Counted from the stretch's first letter, positions 8,032 to 16,987 are shown. The stretch is DNA of 64,000 bases from Kaistia algarum (GCF_026343945.1 NZ_JAPKNJ010000001.1:434001-498000); one strand, 5' to 3'. Notes: a model not told the origin generated them from the letters alone. Numbers and translations are program-made.

Positions 8032-9990
8032 ATGGTGAATTCGCGCGCCCGCCGGCTCCGCCTAGCGGTTGCCTGTCTGGCCCTTACCGTTCTCTGGAGC
8101 CAGCCCTCCCGAGCCGAGATGACGATCGCGGACCTGCTGCCGGACGACGTCGAAACGACGCTGTCGGGCAGCTATCTGGCGGCCATGAGCGCGGCGCAAG
8201 CCCGCGACCTCGACGCTGCGACGATCTTCTTCGAGGAAGCGCTGAGCCTCGACCCGAAGAACCCCTTCTTGCTGGACCGCACTTTCACGCTGCTTCTGGC
8301 CAACGGCAAGGTCGAGCAGGCCTTCCCGATCGCGGAACGCCTCGTGGCGACCAGCGATATCAGCCGGATGGGCCAGATCGCCCTCGGCATTCGCGCACTC
8401 AAGAACAAGAATTACCGTGACAGCGCCGAGCGCCTCAACAAGGGCGATCGCGGCGAACTGGCCAATCTGACGGCCAGCCTGCTCGCAGCCTGGGCCGCTG
8501 CCGGTGGCGGGGAAACCGATGCGGCCCTGAAGATCGTCGAAACGACGCAGGGTCCGCCCTGGTTCGAGACTTTCAAGCTCTTCAACATGGCGCTGATCGC
8601 CGACCTTGCCGGACGGCAGGCCGATGCGGTCGCCTATATCGAGAAATCCTACAAGTCCGACCCATCTGCCATGCGGGTGGTGGAAACCTATGCGCGGCTT
8701 CTGGCGCGCGCGGGGCGGGTCACGGAAGCGAAGGTGGCGCTCGACCAGTTCGCAAAGACCGGAGCGGCGCTGCCGGTAATCCAGGAGCTGTCCGCCGAGA
8801 TTGCCGCTGGCAAAAAACCTGCGCCTCTGGTGGCGAGCGCGACCGAAGGCGCCGCTGAGATCCTTTACGGGCTTGGCGCTGCGCTTTCGACGCAGAAGGG
8901 CGGCGACGATGTCGGCACCGTCTATCTGCGGCTGTCGCTCTATCTCAATCCGAAATCCGAACTCGCCACGATGGCGCTCGCCGAAGTGCTGCGCAGCAGC
9001 GAGGATTTCGCCCGCTCGTCCAAGATCTACGACAAGATCCCGAAAGCCTCGCCATTGCGCCGCACGGCCGACATGCAGATCGCGTTCAACGCGGATGCGG
9101 AAGGCAAGCGGGCCGACGCGATCAAGGATCTGAAGAAGCTCGCGGTCAGCGATCCGAAGGACCCCGAGGTGCTCACGAGCCTCGGCACGCTGTATCGCAA
9201 CGACAAGCGCTATGCGGAGGCGGCCGACTATTACAGCAAGGCGCTCGCCGTCATCACGCCGGACGATCCACGCAACTGGCTGCTCTATTATTTCCGCGGC
9301 ATCGCCTATGAGCGCCTGAACGAATGGCCAAAGGCCGAGGCCGATTTCCGCAAGTCGATCCAGCTCTCGCCCAACCGGCCGGATGTGCTCAACTATCTCG
9401 GCTACAGTCTGGTCGACAAGGGCATGAATGTCGACGAGGGCACGGCGCTCATCAAGAAGGCGGTCAACCTCAAGCCGGACGATGGCTACATCGTCGACAG
9501 CCTTGGCTGGGCCTATTATCGCCTTGGCCACTATGACGAGGCCGTGGCACAGCTGGAGCGCGCCATTTCGCTTAGGCCGGACGATGCCGCGATCAACGAT
9601 CACCTCGGCGACGCCTATTGGAAGGCCGGTCGCAAGCTCGAGGCGACGTTCCAGTGGATGCATGCCCGCGACCTCAACCCCGAGCCGGCGGACAAGCCGC
9701 GCATTCTCGCCAAGCTCGCCAAGGGTCTCGACCGCGTCGATGAGGAACGCGTCGCCTCGGCAACCGGCAATACGGTGACCGACGCGACGACGGCGGCCGC
9801 GGCAGCACCTATGCCGACGACTTTGACGATCAAGGCGGGAGACAGCCTCTGGAAGATCGCCGAAAAGCTCTACGGCAATGGCGAACTCTATATCCGCCTG
9901 ATCGACCTCAATCGCGGCAAGCTCCGCAATCCCAACCGGATCGAGCCCGGCCTCGTGATCGAAGTGCCGGCGCCCGATTCGGCGAAGTGA
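8032..9990 (+). CDS. Exported TPR-repeat protein with C-terminal LysM domain
   Basis: A 652-residue protein with a signal peptide (RARRLRLAVACLALTVLW..SRA), tetratricopeptide repeats across most of residues ~45-575, and a LysM domain at ~596-645 (IKAGDSLWKIAEKLYG). The clearest TPRs are near 360-540, for example YYFRGIAYERLNEWPKAEADF and GWAYYRLGHYDEAVAQLERAI. LysM binds peptidoglycan, so the protein is probably a periplasmic scaffold tied to the wall. No partner is known. The start is ATG 8032; GTG 8023 and GTG 8035 are in frame, and no strong ribosome binding site decides. Its stop overlaps the ispE start. Confidence 0.8.
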   Translation: MVNSRARRLRLAVACLALTVLWSQPSRAEMTIADLLPDDVETTLSGSYLAAMSAAQARDLDAATIFFEEALSLDPKNPFLLDRTFTLLLANGKVEQAFPIAERLVATSDISRMGQIALGIRALKNKNYRDSAERLNKGDRGELANLTASLLAAWAAAGGGETDAALKIVETTQGPPWFETFKLFNMALIADLAGRQADAVAYIEKSYKSDPSAMRVVETYARLLARAGRVTEAKVALDQFAKTGAALPVIQELSAEIAAGKKPAPLVASATEGAAEILYGLGAALSTQKGGDDVGTVYLRLSLYLNPKSELATMALAEVLRSSEDFARSSKIYDKIPKASPLRRTADMQIAFNADAEGKRADAIKDLKKLAVSDPKDPEVLTSLGTLYRNDKRYAEAADYYSKALAVITPDDPRNWLLYYFRGIAYERLNEWPKAEADFRKSIQLSPNRPDVLNYLGYSLVDKGMNVDEGTALIKKAVNLKPDDGYIVDSLGWAYYRLGHYDEAVAQLERAISLRPDDAAINDHLGDAYWKAGRKLEATFQWMHARDLNPEPADKPRILAKLAKGLDRVDEERVASATGNTVTDATTAAAAAPMPTTLTIKAGDSLWKIAEKLYGNGELYIRLIDLNRGKLRNPNRIEPGLVIEVPAPDSAK

Positions 9991-10886
9991 CGACGGCAGC
10001 CGGGGGCACGCTCGCGGAGACGGCCAGGGCGAAAATCAATCTCGCCCTGCATGTCGTCGGGCGGCGTGCCGATGACTATCATGAGCTCGACAGCCTTGTC
10101 GTTTTCGCGGCCATCGGCGACACGCTGGAAATTGCCAGAGCTGCGCCCGGCACCGGCCGGCTCATCATCGACGGGCCATTTGCCGCGGGCCTTGGAGCCG
10201 GCGACGACAATCTCGTCCTGAAGGCGATGGCGGCCTTCGAGGCGGACATCGCCCCCCTGCCCGTCCTCGCGCTCCACCTGACCAAGCGCCTTCCCATCGC
10301 CTCCGGCATCGGCGGGGGCTCGGCCGACGCGGCGGCGACATTGCGGCTGGCAGCGAGGCATGCCGGGATCGCAGCCGATGATCCGCGCCTCCCGGCGCTC
10401 GCGACGCGGCTGGGGGCCGACGTGCCGATGTGCCTCGCCTCCCGCCCGCTGCGCGCCCAGGGAATAGGCGAGCGGCTCACGCCCTGGACGGAGGCACCGC
10501 GCCTTTCCCTCCTCCTCGTCAATCCCGGCGTCGGCGTCTCCACACCCGCCATCTTCCGCCGTCTCGAACGGCGCGACCGCACGCCGCTGCCGGAGCTGCC
10601 ACCAGCGCCCAGCATGGCGGAACTCGCCGCCTGGCTCGCCGAAGCCACGCGAAACGATCTTCAGGAGCCGGCGATCGCCGAAGCGCCGATGATCGCCGAG
10701 GCACTGCGCGAGGTCGAATCTTGCGCCGGCTGCCGGCTCGCCCGCATGTCCGGCTCGGGAGCGACAGTGTTCGGGCTCTTCGCGAATGATGCGGCTGCCG
10801 AGGCGGCCGCGCGCGCCATCGGCAGTGCCCATCCCAGTTGGTGGGTCGTCGCGACCAGCGCGGAAGCCTCGCCCGCGGCTGATTGA
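9987..10886 (+). CDS. ispE: 4-(cytidine 5'-diphospho)-2-C-methyl-D-erythritol kinase
   Basis: A 299-residue GHMP kinase of the MEP isoprenoid pathway that phosphorylates CDP-ME. Motif 1 is ARAKINLALHVVGRRADDYHEL near residue 12. The ATP-binding loop P-I-A-S-G-I-G-G-G-S-A-D-A-A lies near residue 100, and the third GHMP motif is RMSGSGATVFGLF near 252. The start is GTG 9987, whose TG is shared with the TGA stop of the TPR gene (4-nt overlap GTGA), so translation is probably coupled. With the polyprenyl synthase upstream and ispH at 47.9 kb, it covers part of isoprenoid synthesis. Confidence 0.95.
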   Translation: MTTAAGGTLAETARAKINLALHVVGRRADDYHELDSLVVFAAIGDTLEIARAAPGTGRLIIDGPFAAGLGAGDDNLVLKAMAAFEADIAPLPVLALHLTKRLPIASGIGGGSADAAATLRLAARHAGIAADDPRLPALATRLGADVPMCLASRPLRAQGIGERLTPWTEAPRLSLLLVNPGVGVSTPAIFRRLERRDRTPLPELPPAPSMAELAAWLAEATRNDLQEPAIAEAPMIAEALREVESCAGCRLARMSGSGATVFGLFANDAAAEAAARAIGSAHPSWWVVATSAEASPAAD

Positions 10887-10958
10887 GCCGAAAATGGCTG
10901 TCGGACGACTTTCCATGTCCACGATCTCGGCGTATTGCGCCCTGATCATCAGGGCATC

Positions 10959-11663
10959 GTGACGGCTGCCAATATCGCCTTGCCCTTTCCGCGAGCCGCG
11001 CCCCGGCCGATGCTGGAGCCGGATGACGGCCCGGAGCCCTTCCTCCTGCCGGCCGCGGCGGCGCTGGCGCTGCACGTCACACTTGCGGTCGGGCTGCTCC
11101 TGCTGCCCCTGGCGCGGCTGCCGCGGACGCGTCAGGAAGACAGCCTAGCCGTCGAGATCCTGACGCCCGAACAGTTCGAAGCGGCAACCGCGCGGCGCCC
11201 GGCGGCCTTGAGGCCCGCAGCGCCCGCTTCCGCCACACCGGAACCGCGCTCTTCCGGCGAGCAGATGACGCAGGCAACGCGCTTCTTCTCCGGCGGCCTC
11301 CTCGCCGACCCGCGCAGCCGACGGGCGCGCGAGGCGCTGCCGGGACTGGCGCCGGACGAGCGGATCATCCAACTGTGCAACATCGAGGCGCTGGAACAGG
11401 TCCACACAGCGAATGCCCCTTTGCTTGAGCCCGATTTCCTCGTCGCCTATGCGATGGCGGAGGTGAAGCTCTCCGAACACGCCGTGGCCGCCGATGGCGG
11501 CGCGTTTCGCAGCCGGCGGCGCTGGTACCAGATCAGCTACAGCTGCGCGGTCGCACCGGATCTCGGCAAGGTCGTCTCCTTCGCCTATCGCGTCGGCGAT
11601 CCGATTCCGGAGCGGGAGTGGGCGAAGCACGGCCTTGTCGTCAGCGATGCGCCGGGCGATTGA
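10959..11663 (+). CDS. DUF930 domain protein, membrane-anchored
   Basis: A 234-residue protein with one membrane segment near residues 25-48 (LPAAAALALHVTLAVGLLLLP), an Ala/Pro-rich linker, and a C-terminal DUF930 region of ~130 residues (RIIQLCNIEALEQV, WYQISYSCAV, FAYRVGDPIP). The topology resembles TonB-like anchored proteins, with the C-terminal domain in the periplasm. Two cysteines there may form a disulfide. GTG 10959 is chosen for a CAGGG 4 nt upstream; an in-frame TTG lies at 10935. No function is known for the family. Confidence 0.75.
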   Translation: MTAANIALPFPRAAPRPMLEPDDGPEPFLLPAAAALALHVTLAVGLLLLPLARLPRTRQEDSLAVEILTPEQFEAATARRPAALRPAAPASATPEPRSSGEQMTQATRFFSGGLLADPRSRRAREALPGLAPDERIIQLCNIEALEQVHTANAPLLEPDFLVAYAMAEVKLSEHAVAADGGAFRSRRRWYQISYSCAVAPDLGKVVSFAYRVGDPIPEREWAKHGLVVSDAPGD

Positions 11664-11723
11664 TCCCGCCTCGCTCCGGCCGGCGAACTATGGGAAACTG
11701 TCGCGAACCTCCAGGAGGCCACC

Positions 11724-12278
11724 ATGGTCCGCATCGACGAGACGCAGCCCTTCATCCCCGTGCGCTTCGCGGTGCTTTCCGTTTCGGACACGCGCACGCT
11801 GGAGACAGACAAATCCGGCCAGACACTGGCCGAGCGCATCGAGGGCGCCGGGCATAGCCTCGCGGATCGGGCGATCGTGACGGACGATATCGAGGCCATC
11901 CGCGCCGTGGTTTCGCGCTGGATCGACGATGCCGGCATCGACGTGGTCATCACCACCGGCGGCACCGGCTTCACCGGCCGCGACGTGACGCCCGAGGCGA
12001 TCGAGCCGCTGTTCGACAAGCGAATGGAGGGCTTCTCCGCTGTCTTCCACCGCATCAGCTACGACAAGATCGGCACGTCGACGGTGCAATCGCGCGCCAC
12101 CGCCGGCCTTGCGAAATCGACCTTCATCTTCGTCGTTCCGGGCTCCACCGGCGCCTGCAAGGATGCCTGGGACGGGATCATCGCGCCGCAATTCGACTAT
12201 CGCAGCCAGCCGTGCAATTTCGTCGAGATTATGCCGAGGCTGGACGAGCATTTGAAGCGCGGCAAGCTGCGGGGCTGA
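11724..12278 (+). CDS. moaB: Molybdenum cofactor biosynthesis protein B
   Basis: A 184-residue MoaB/MogA-fold protein that adenylylates molybdopterin or takes part in Moco synthesis. The substrate loop TTGGTGFTGRDVTPEA near residue 75 and the start FAVLSVSDTRTLETDKSG are diagnostic. The late motif FVVPGSTGACKDAWD is also conserved. AGGAGG lies 6 nt before ATG 11724. It is convergent with the glycosyltransferase, and no other Moco genes are nearby. Confidence 0.93.
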   Translation: MVRIDETQPFIPVRFAVLSVSDTRTLETDKSGQTLAERIEGAGHSLADRAIVTDDIEAIRAVVSRWIDDAGIDVVITTGGTGFTGRDVTPEAIEPLFDKRMEGFSAVFHRISYDKIGTSTVQSRATAGLAKSTFIFVVPGSTGACKDAWDGIIAPQFDYRSQPCNFVEIMPRLDEHLKRGKLRG

Positions 12279-12286
12279 CAGGCCGT

Positions 12287-12919
12287 CTAGGCTGTACTGT
12301 CGCTGAGGCCGCGCGTGGCAAGCGCCTGCGGCGTATCGCGGCGCACCACGGCGCGGGCGCGCAGGAAGACGAGCCGCCCACGGCCGATGCGGCGCGCGAG
12401 ATCGACCTCGACGAGGCGTGGCAGCGCGCGGTGGCCGCCGAGTTCGCGATAGAGCCGGGCCGGAACCAGCAGGCCCTCCTCCAGATTGGGCGCGGCGAAC
12501 AGGCGCGAGCGCAGGCCGGCCGCCATCTCGGCGAAACGCGCGCGGAAGCCAAATTCAGGTCGCGTGTAGCGGAATACGGCGGCGCGCTCTCCTCCGGCCG
12601 GCGACATGGCGACGCGGTCGATGAAATCATGAGCCTCGCGCTGCCATCCCGGCTCCAGCATGGCGCGCGGCGACAGGAAGAGCAGCCAGTCGGAACGCGC
12701 GAGCGCGGCGGCGCGCGACAGGTCTTCGCCCAGCGAGGCGCCGCCCCTGAAGATGCGGCAGCCGGCGGCATCGGCCACCTGAAGCGTGCCGTCCTCCGAA
12801 CTGGCATCCGCGACGATGACTTCGCGCACCATGCCGTCGGCGGCGGCCGGCACCAGCGCCGCCAGCGCATGGGCGAGGGCCACCTCGTCGTTGCATGTTG
12901 GAAGGATCACACTGATCAT
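12287..12919 (-). CDS. Family 2 glycosyltransferase-like protein
   Basis: A 210-residue protein starting MISVILPTCNDEVALAHALAAL, a GT-A nucleotide-sugar fold. VIVADASSEDGTL near residue 35 corresponds to the usual DDGSxDGT loop, and WLLFLSPRAMLEPGW replaces the usual DxD region, in which no clear DxD remains. It is shorter than most GT2 enzymes and may use an undecaprenyl-linked or small acceptor; activity is uncertain. It is divergent from the radical SAM gene. Confidence 0.7.
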   Translation of the reverse strand: MISVILPTCNDEVALAHALAALVPAAADGMVREVIVADASSEDGTLQVADAAGCRIFRGGASLGEDLSRAAALARSDWLLFLSPRAMLEPGWQREAHDFIDRVAMSPAGGERAAVFRYTRPEFGFRARFAEMAAGLRSRLFAAPNLEEGLLVPARLYRELGGHRALPRLVEVDLARRIGRGRLVFLRARAVVRRDTPQALATRGLSDSTA

Positions 12920-13029
12920 TCCCCTTGCTTAGCGCCAATTTTCATCAATCGCGAGACGAATGCCGCAGTTTGTAAGGACCTTAAGTTAATGTTCTTGATT
13001 TGTTCTCTCTCTCGACCTACCCTTCCGGT

Positions 13030-14166
13030 ATGTCGCTCGCTCGCCCCCTCGATCCGGCCCTCGATCCGCTGCCGCTGATGCCCGATGCGGCCGCCGCGGC
13101 CATCGATCCCGACCGCCGCCGCGGCCGTGGCGCGCAGTCGAACCATTCCGGCCGCTTCGAGCGACTGCAGGCCGAAACGTTCGACGATGGCTGGCAGAGC
13201 TTAGACGAATTGCCGCCCTTCAAGACCGATGTGCAGGCGGAAAAGGCGCGCGTGATCATCACGCGCAATGATTCCCCGGATATCGGCTTCGATCGCTCGA
13301 TCAATCCGTATCGCGGCTGCGAGCATGGCTGCAGCTACTGCTTCGCGCGGCCGACCCACGCCTATATGGGCCTTTCCGCCGGCCTCGATTTCGAATCGAA
13401 GCTTTTCTACAAGCCGGACGCCGCCCGCATGCTGGAGAAGGAGCTTTCGGCGCCCGGCTACAAGCCGCGCACGATCGCCATCGGCACCAATACCGACCCC
13501 TATCAGCCGATCGAGCGCCAGCACCGGCTGATGCGCGACATTCTGGAAGTGCTGGAGCGCTTCAACCATCCGGTCGGCATTCTCACCAAATCGGCGCTGG
13601 TCCTGCGCGACATCGATATTCTGGGCCGGATGGCGGAAAAGGGCCTCGCCAAGGTCGCGCTGTCGATCACGACGCTCGACCGGGAGATGGCGCGCGCCAT
13701 GGAGCCCCGAGCCGCGACGCCGACGCGCCGGCTCGACGCGATCCGGGGATTGGCCGATGCCGGCATTCCCGTGGGTGTCATGACGGCGCCGATCATCCCG
13801 GCTCTGAACGATTCCGAAATCGAACGCATTCTGGACGCGGCAGCGGCGGCCGGCGCGACCGAGGCCGGCTATGTGATCCTGCGGCTGCCGCTCGAGGTGA
13901 ACGAGATCTTCAAGGAATGGCTGCTGCGCCATTATCCCGATCGCTACCGCCATGTCCTTACGCTGCTGCGCTCGATGCGCGGCGGCATGGATTATGACGC
14001 TGCCTTCGGCAAGCGGCAGAAGGGCGAGGGACCCTATGCTTGGCAGATCGGCCGTCGCTTCGAGATCGCGGCCAAGCGGCTGGAATTGAACCGGCGGCAT
14101 CTGAAGCTCCGCACCGATCTGTTCGCGCCGCCCGCCGAAATGGTGAAGCAGCTCAGCCTGTTCTGA
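13030..14166 (+). CDS. PA0069-type radical SAM protein (SplB-like)
   Basis: A 378-residue radical SAM enzyme. The [4Fe-4S] motif is C97-x3-C101-x2-C104 (GCEHGCSYCFA). The region INPYRGCEHGC..ARPTHAYM and TNTDPYQPIER match the PA0069/spore photoproduct lyase-like family, whose natural reaction is not established. The N-terminal ~70 residues are Arg/Asp-rich (DPDRRRGRGAQSN), also typical. The start is ATG 13030; an in-frame upstream stretch to 13000 lacks a better ribosome binding site. Confidence 0.88.
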   Translation: MSLARPLDPALDPLPLMPDAAAAAIDPDRRRGRGAQSNHSGRFERLQAETFDDGWQSLDELPPFKTDVQAEKARVIITRNDSPDIGFDRSINPYRGCEHGCSYCFARPTHAYMGLSAGLDFESKLFYKPDAARMLEKELSAPGYKPRTIAIGTNTDPYQPIERQHRLMRDILEVLERFNHPVGILTKSALVLRDIDILGRMAEKGLAKVALSITTLDREMARAMEPRAATPTRRLDAIRGLADAGIPVGVMTAPIIPALNDSEIERILDAAAAAGATEAGYVILRLPLEVNEIFKEWLLRHYPDRYRHVLTLLRSMRGGMDYDAAFGKRQKGEGPYAWQIGRRFEIAAKRLELNRRHLKLRTDLFAPPAEMVKQLSLF

Positions 14167-14255
14167 AGGCGTGCGATAGCGCCGCGCCTGTGCGAGAATG
14201 GCGGCTCAATAGAAGTCGCCCGAACGTTCCGCTCGCGCGGCGTTTGGAGTTACGA

Positions 14256-15008
14256 ATGACCGATGCCGCCCCGAATGCCACCGCGAAGCTGGCGCTGCTG
14301 ATCGACGCCGACAATGTCCGCGCCGAATTTCTGCCGATCGTCATCCGCGAGGCTTCGACGCTCGGGCGGATCGTCATCCGCCGGGTCTATGGCCATTTCG
14401 CCTCCAGCACGATGAACGCGTGGCAGCCGCTGCTCCACAGCCATGCGTTGACGCCCGTGCATGTCCCGCCGGCCGCCGTCGGCAAGAATGCTACCGACAT
14501 GAAGCTCGCCATCGAGGCCATGGACATGCTGCATGAGAAGGGGCTGGACGGCTTCTGCATCGTCTCCAGCGACAGCGATTTCACGACGCTGGCGAGCCGT
14601 ATCCGCGAGGATGGCCTCGTCGTCTATGGCTTCGGCGAGCAGAAATCGACCAAGCCTTATGTTGCCGCCTGTGACCGCTTCTTCTATTGCGATCTGCTGC
14701 TCGCCGAAGAGAAGGCGCAGAAGGCCCCGGCCAAGGCGAAGACCGCCGCCGCGCCTGCCAAGACTGGCCCGAAGCTGCCGAAGGACGAGATCTTCTCGGC
14801 GATCGAGGACGTCTCCGGCGACGATGGCTGGGCGCATCTGGGCGCGGTCGGCACCATCCTGTTCAAGCGCATGCCCGATTTCGACCCGCGCAATTTCGGC
14901 TATCGCAAGATGGTCGACCTGATGGAAACGGTGCCGGGCGTCGAAATCCGCCGCGTCGACATGGAGGCCGGCGGCAAGGCGGTGATGATTCGCCGGAAGG
15001 CGAAGTAG
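14256..15008 (+). CDS. NYN domain ribonuclease-like protein with OST-HTH/LOTUS domain
   Basis: A 250-residue protein. Residues ~10-160 form a PIN-like NYN/LabA nuclease: LLIDADNVRAE carries the first acidic residues, and VGKNATDMKLAIEAMDM and VSSDSDFTTLASRIRE supply the others. An Ala/Lys linker (~160-185) joins a C-terminal LOTUS (OST-HTH) domain (EDVSGDDGWAHLGAVG..LFKRMPDFD). LOTUS domains bind RNA, so RNA cleavage or processing is likely. ATG 14256 has GGAG 7 nt upstream. A palindromic repeat follows the stop. Confidence 0.85.
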   Translation: MTDAAPNATAKLALLIDADNVRAEFLPIVIREASTLGRIVIRRVYGHFASSTMNAWQPLLHSHALTPVHVPPAAVGKNATDMKLAIEAMDMLHEKGLDGFCIVSSDSDFTTLASRIREDGLVVYGFGEQKSTKPYVAACDRFFYCDLLLAEEKAQKAPAKAKTAAAPAKTGPKLPKDEIFSAIEDVSGDDGWAHLGAVGTILFKRMPDFDPRNFGYRKMVDLMETVPGVEIRRVDMEAGGKAVMIRRKAK

Positions 15009-15019
15009 AGACGCTTTCC

Positions 15020-15047
15020 CTTCACCTCTCCCTTTAGAGAGGTGAAG
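15020..15047. repeat. Palindromic repeat, copy 1 (11-bp stem, 6-nt loop)
   Basis: CTTCACCTCTC (15020-15030) pairs perfectly with GAGAGGTGAAG (15037-15047) around CCTTTA. It lies 12 nt past the NYN gene stop and has the same design as the palindrome at 23605-23632. It may work as a terminator or RNA-stabilising hairpin. Confidence 0.7.
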
Positions 15048-15081
15048 CGTAACCACCCTCCCCCGCCTTGCTTCCGCGCCC

Positions 15082-15816
15082 ATGATTGCTGACAGTCGGT
15101 CCATGGCCCGCCGTCCTGCCGAATCACCCTTGCTGTTCGAACTCCCCCCTGCCCCGACCGATTCGATTGAGCGGCGCCTGCGGCGGCTTGGCTCGAAGCG
15201 GGTTACCGGCATCGACGAGGCCGGGCGAGGGCCGCTGGCTGGGCCGGTCGTGGCGGCGGCAGTTATTCTCGACCCGCGCAACATCCCCGAAGGCCTCGAC
15301 GATTCGAAGAAGCTCAGCCGCCCCGAACGGGAACGACTATTCGCGCTGATTCTCGCCAACGCGGTCGTTTCCGTTGCGGCGGCTTCGGTTGGGCGGATCG
15401 GGGCGACCGATATTCGCCAGGCGACGCTCTGGGCGATGCGCCGCGCCGCAGCCGGGCTACCGCTGGTCCCCGACTACGCCATCGTCGACGGCATTGACGT
15501 ACCACCGGGGTTGCCCTGCGCCAGCGAGGCGCTGGTCAAGGGCGATGCGCGCTCCGTCTCGATCGCGGCGGCCTCGATCGTCGCCAAGGTGACGCGGGAC
15601 CGGATGATGATCCGCGCCGCCGGCCATTTCCCGCGCTACGGCTTCGACCGCCACATGGGCTATGGCACGGCCTTCCATCTGACGGCCTTGCGCGAGCACG
15701 GCGCCTGCGCGCTGCACCGGACGACCTTCGCGCCGGTTCGGGCCGTGCTCACCAACGAAAACGCCGCCGGATGGACCGGCGGCGTGATTTTCGAAGAGCT
15801 GATTCTCGCCGAGTAA
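15082..15816 (+). CDS. rnhB: Ribonuclease HII
   Basis: A 244-residue RNase HII that removes single ribonucleotides and RNA-DNA hybrids. The catalytic Asp-Glu pair lies in [16 protein letters not shown] (~residue 42). [15 protein letters not shown] and [21 protein letters not shown] follow in family order. The last ~20 residues extend past the conserved [11 protein letters not shown] 15082 or ATG 15103 could be the start. The 3' end holds a hairpin (15761-15785) that probably serves the opposing atp operon. Confidence 0.93.
   Translation: MIADSRSMARRPAESPLLFELPPAPTDSIERRLRRLGSKRVTGIDEAGRGPLAGPVVAAAVILDPRNIPEGLDDSKKLSRPERERLFALILANAVVSVAAASVGRIGATDIRQATLWAMRRAAAGLPLVPDYAIVDGIDVPPGLPCASEALVKGDARSVSIAAASIVAKVTRDRMMIRAAGHFPRYGFDRHMGYGTAFHLTALREHGACALHRTTFAPVRAVLTNENAAGWTGGVIFEELILAE
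15761..15785 (-). terminator. Hairpin terminator of the F0 operon, inside the rnhB 3' end
   Basis: ACGCCGCCGG (15761-15770) pairs perfectly with CCGGCGGCGT (15776-15785). Read on the minus strand it stands 42 nt after the atpF stop and continues straight into TTTTCG, the classic Rho-independent form. On the plus strand it ends in GATTTTC but lies within rnhB coding sequence. Confidence 0.7.
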
Positions 15817-15826
15817 AGCAAAGGCC

Positions 15827-16312
15827 TCAGTTGAGGCGCTTCTTGACCTCGTTGATCGCGGAGGCAACCAGGCCGACGCCCGCGCCAGCCTTCACCTTGG
15901 CGGCCATGATCTTCTCGGCAGCGGCGATGGCGACATCGGCCGACAGCGAGCGGACTTCGGCGAGCGCCTGATGCTCGGCCTGGGCGATCTTGTCCTCGGC
16001 CATGCGGGTGCGGCGGGTGACGTAGTCTTCCAGACGGGCTTTGGCTTCCTCGGCGAGCGCGGCAGCCTCGCGGCCTGCCTGATCGACGATCGAGCGAGCC
16101 TCGACCTCGGCATCCTTGGCCCGCTTCTGGTAGTCCGCGAGCAGCGCGGCGGCTTCCTCGCGAAGGCGCTTGGCCTCGTCGAGTTCCTTGGCGATCAGGG
16201 CCGAGCGGTTGTCGAGCGCCTTGGCCAGCGTCTTGTGGACGCCGAGATAGCCGATCAGCACAAAGAACAGGATCAGCCCGACAAGCGCGAAGAATGTAGC
16301 ATCGAACTCCAT
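15827..16312 (-). CDS. atpF: ATP synthase F0 subunit b
   Basis: A 161-residue peripheral stalk subunit: one N-terminal membrane helix (FFALVGLILFFVLIGYLG) and a long charged coiled coil (LDEAKRLREEAAALLADYQKR onward). It ties F1 to subunit a. It is the last gene of the operon atpI-B-E-F'-F, 12 nt after the b' gene. A terminator-like hairpin lies downstream inside rnhB. Confidence 0.93.
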   Translation of the reverse strand: MEFDATFFALVGLILFFVLIGYLGVHKTLAKALDNRSALIAKELDEAKRLREEAAALLADYQKRAKDAEVEARSIVDQAGREAAALAEEAKARLEDYVTRRTRMAEDKIAQAEHQALAEVRSLSADVAIAAAEKIMAAKVKAGAGVGLVASAINEVKKRLN

Positions 16313-16324
16313 GGTTCCGCCCTC

Positions 16325-16987
16325 CTACTTGGTCGCAACCGCGGCGACGGCGGCCTTGACCTCATCCGAGGCCGGCTGCTGTCCGATGAGAGCCTCGACG
16401 ACCGCGCTCGCGGCCTCTTCGGCAATGGCGCCCACATCGGCAAGCGCCTTGGACTTGATGTCGCCGATCCGCGTCTCCGCCTCGGCGAGCTTGGCGGCAA
16501 CGTCCGCCTCGATCTCGACGCGGCGCTTGTCGGCCGCCGTCTTGGCCGCATCGGTCGCCGTCTGGGCGATCTTCTGGGCCGAGCCGCGCGCCTCGGTGAG
16601 CGATTTTTCATAGGCGGCGAGCGCCGCATCCGACGAGGTGCGCAGGCGCTGCGCCTCGGCGATATCATTCGCAATCCGCTCGGCGCGGCCCTCGACGATC
16701 GAGCCGATGCGCGGAGCGATCACCCGCTTCATCAGGATGTAGAGCACACCGAAGCAGATGATGAACCAGAAGATCTGCGAGGGGAACGTGTGCGTGTCAA
16801 AGGGCGGAAACGGGCCCTTATGTTCGCCGCCATGCCCGACTTCGGTATGAGTCGCAGCTTCGGCCGGAGCCGCGCCGGTCTCGGCATGACCCGTTGCCGG
16901 GGCAGCCGCGCCTTCAGCCGCCGGCGGAGCCGTGGCCGGAGCTGGTGCCGATTCTTGCGCCATGGCGGCGCTGACGAGCCAAGTCAT
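16325..16987 (-). CDS. atpF2: ATP synthase F0 subunit b'
   Basis: A 220-residue diverged b subunit (b'), found with b in alphaproteobacteria, cyanobacteria and chloroplasts. An Ala/Pro-rich N-terminus of ~65 residues precedes the membrane helix (IFWFIICFGVLYILMKRVI), then an alpha-helical stalk rich in A, E and K. ATG 16987 is used; MAQES at codon 10 is a possible alternative. The N-terminal extension is longer than usual. A strong hairpin lies between this gene and atpE. Confidence 0.92.
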   Translation of the reverse strand: MTWLVSAAMAQESAPAPATAPPAAEGAAAPATGHAETGAAPAEAATHTEVGHGGEHKGPFPPFDTHTFPSQIFWFIICFGVLYILMKRVIAPRIGSIVEGRAERIANDIAEAQRLRTSSDAALAAYEKSLTEARGSAQKIAQTATDAAKTAADKRRVEIEADVAAKLAEAETRIGDIKSKALADVGAIAEEAASAVVEALIGQQPASDEVKAAVAAVATK

